From the NCBI GenBank assembly GCA_017517985.1, contig JAFWWX010000232.1, positions 1-7,820 of the forward strand: a stretch of 7,820 nucleotides of DNA, in the 5' to 3' direction. The translations under genes and the position numbers were made by a program. This DNA comes from Clostridia bacterium. Its GTDB lineage: Bacteria > Bacillota_A > Clostridia > Oscillospirales > CAG-382. Under the pieces are notes generated by a model. The model saw only the letters and a program-made list of their open reading frames with translations, did no database searches and was not told the origin of the DNA. Of this stretch, positions 7,248 through 7,820 are shown in pieces. The first letter of the stretch is position 1, and every line of letters begins with the position of its first letter.

Positions 7248-7304
7248 GAGCCACACCGCATCCGGCAATATTGCACATTAAATTCGCTTAATTTTATCAG
7301 GGTA

Positions 7305-7333
7305 ATTATACCACCGAACAATGCCTTTGTCAA
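7305..7333 (-). promoter_or_regulatory. Near-perfect vegetative promoter of xpt
   Basis: On the minus strand TTGACA (7328-7333) and TATAAT (7305-7310) both match consensus exactly, with a 17-base spacer. TG at -14/-15 also gives an extended -10. Transcription should start near 7298, leaving about 60 bases of leader, too short for a purine riboswitch with its expression platform. A promoter this strong would usually need repression, consistent with the operator-like site in its spacer. Confidence 0.92.
7310..7322 (+). promoter_or_regulatory. Candidate PurBox (PurR operator) in the xpt promoter spacer
   Basis: The plus-strand sequence ACCACCGAACAAT matches the Gram-positive PurR box AWWWCCGAACWWT at 11 of 13 positions, including the whole CCGAAC core and the following AAT. 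It lies between the -35 and -10 boxes of the xpt promoter, where a bound protein would block RNA polymerase. In B. subtilis, PurR boxes come in inverted pairs. A possible degenerate partner is at 7279-7291 (core TTCG, about 9 of 13 matches), 18 bases away. The PurR gene is not in the window. Confidence 0.6.
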
Positions 7334-7577
7334 CAGATTTACTGCATTTTCTAATACAACTTGTTATATTTTGTCGTTTTTACCAAATAAAAAATTGTGC
7401 ATACTTAACCCAATCCCTTATAATCGCAAACAGATAATTTACCATACATTTCACACTTTCAAAGAGTAAATTTTTTGCAAAACATAAAAAAAAGACAAAT
7501 AGCATCAACAATGTGTCCCATGTCAAAAAAACGCATATTATATTAGTGAACAAATCTCACAAAGGACACTCTCTGCT
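7334..7577. other. AT-rich divergent intergenic region
   Basis: This stretch separates the xpt promoter from the plus-strand gene. It is strongly AT-rich, with an A-run near 7487-7494 and another near 7525-7531. I find no gene, terminator, riboswitch or tRNA. The only sites proposed are a possible plus-strand promoter at 7395-7424 and an AAAGGA ribosome binding site at 7561-7566. Confidence 0.6.
7395..7424 (+). promoter_or_regulatory. Possible promoter of the divergent plus-strand gene
   Basis: A perfect TATAAT lies at 7419-7424. The best -35 candidate, TTGTGC at 7395-7400, is weak and 18 bases away. It would leave a leader of about 145 bases before the ATG at 7578. A second -10-like TATTAT occurs near 7540 but has no acceptable -35. 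Confidence 0.35.
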
Positions 7578-7820
7578 ATGCTGTATGAAATACTTATAAT
7601 ATTTGTATGTATGTTTGCCGCCCTGGGCATTGTGGAGCTTTCAGTATATTATTTCAACAGAATATGTTCATCAAAGCTCCCGCACAAGTTTTACATTCTT
7701 GCCGACAATTTTTCTGCCGAGGACGCAGAATATGTTATACGTTTTCTTGAAGGAACAATTGCGCGCTCCGGACTTGAGTCCGCCATAGAAGGTATCCGGC
7801 TTGGTGAAAACGCCGTAATA
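7578..7820 (+). CDS. Unknown protein with N-terminal membrane anchor (cut by window edge)
   Basis: The ATG at 7578 opens a frame of 81 codons with no stop before the right edge. The peptide begins MLYEILIIFVCMFAALGIVE. Residues 3-19 form one hydrophobic segment without an upstream basic cluster or signal-peptidase site, so it reads as a membrane anchor or a very short membrane protein. From about residue 32 it becomes soluble: KLPHKFYILADNFSAEDAEY, then a mixed-charge stretch ending RLGENAVI that looks like helix and strand of a small domain. AAAGGA at 7561-7566 is a ribosome binding site with an 11-base spacer, rather long. It is transcribed away from xpt. I do not recognise the family. The codon pattern and amphipathic character look like real coding sequence. 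Confidence 0.65.
   Translation, partial: MLYEILIIFVCMFAALGIVELSVYYFNRICSSKLPHKFYILADNFSAEDAEYVIRFLEGTIARSGLESAIEGIRLGENAVI

Noticed and set aside
7248..7270. GC-rich leader segment of xpt with GCCG...CGG repeats as a possible regulatory hairpin.
   Set aside because: Only 3-4 pairs form, with no competing structure over the ribosome binding site that I can support.
7237..7278. An ATG at 7278 in frame with xpt, giving an extra 14 residues.
   Set aside because: It has no ribosome binding site, the extension is not a family feature, and the strong GGAGGT within it precedes a TTG that matches the Xpt N-terminus.
7366..7382. TTTTGTCGTTTTT resembling a Spo0A box.
   Set aside because: It matches only part of the TGTCGAA core, and such T-rich matches are common in AT-rich DNA.

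Overview
The window looks like chromosomal DNA of a low-to-moderate-GC Clostridia-type Firmicute, most likely a gut member of the Oscillospiraceae/Ruminococcaceae or Lachnospiraceae. This is inferred from strong GGAGG-type ribosome binding sites, frequent TTG/GTG starts, housekeeping-type TTGACA/TATAAT promoters, and the yqhQ-prmC gene order common in that class. No sequence search was run, so the taxonomy is a judgement. Six of the seven genes lie on the minus strand. There are no RNA genes, CRISPR arrays, insertion sequences or phage genes.

Layout, left to right. Positions 1-1319 hold a housekeeping unit read leftwards: a consensus promoter, yqhQ (DUF1385 membrane protein) and the first 41 codons of prmC (release-factor glutamine methyltransferase). 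Positions 1441-7333 hold a purine-salvage unit read leftwards. It starts at a near-perfect promoter carrying a PurBox-like operator and contains xpt (xanthine phosphoribosyltransferase), a BMP-family lipoprotein, a strong terminator hairpin between genes, then a double-domain ABC ATPase and two permeases whose genes overlap, closed by a terminator. From 7578 a divergent plus-strand gene of unknown function with an N-terminal membrane anchor runs off the right edge. About 340 bases of AT-rich divergent intergenic DNA separate its start from the xpt start.

How the genes work together (inference from family knowledge). The lipoprotein would capture a purine nucleoside or base outside the cell. 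The two permeases and the ATPase would import it, and Xpt would join xanthine to PRPP to give XMP for GMP synthesis. The hairpin after the lipoprotein gene would let the binding protein be made in excess over the membrane complex. The PurBox-like site in the xpt promoter spacer suggests repression by a PurR-type regulator. I see no guanine riboswitch.

Three genes (xpt, the ATPase, the first permease) are best started at non-ATG codons placed 5-7 bases after strong ribosome binding sites. The longest-frame ATG starts add spurious N-termini. I see no wholly new system. The points most worth checking are the operator and attenuator architecture, the coupling of xpt to a BMP-type importer, and the unknown gene at the right edge.
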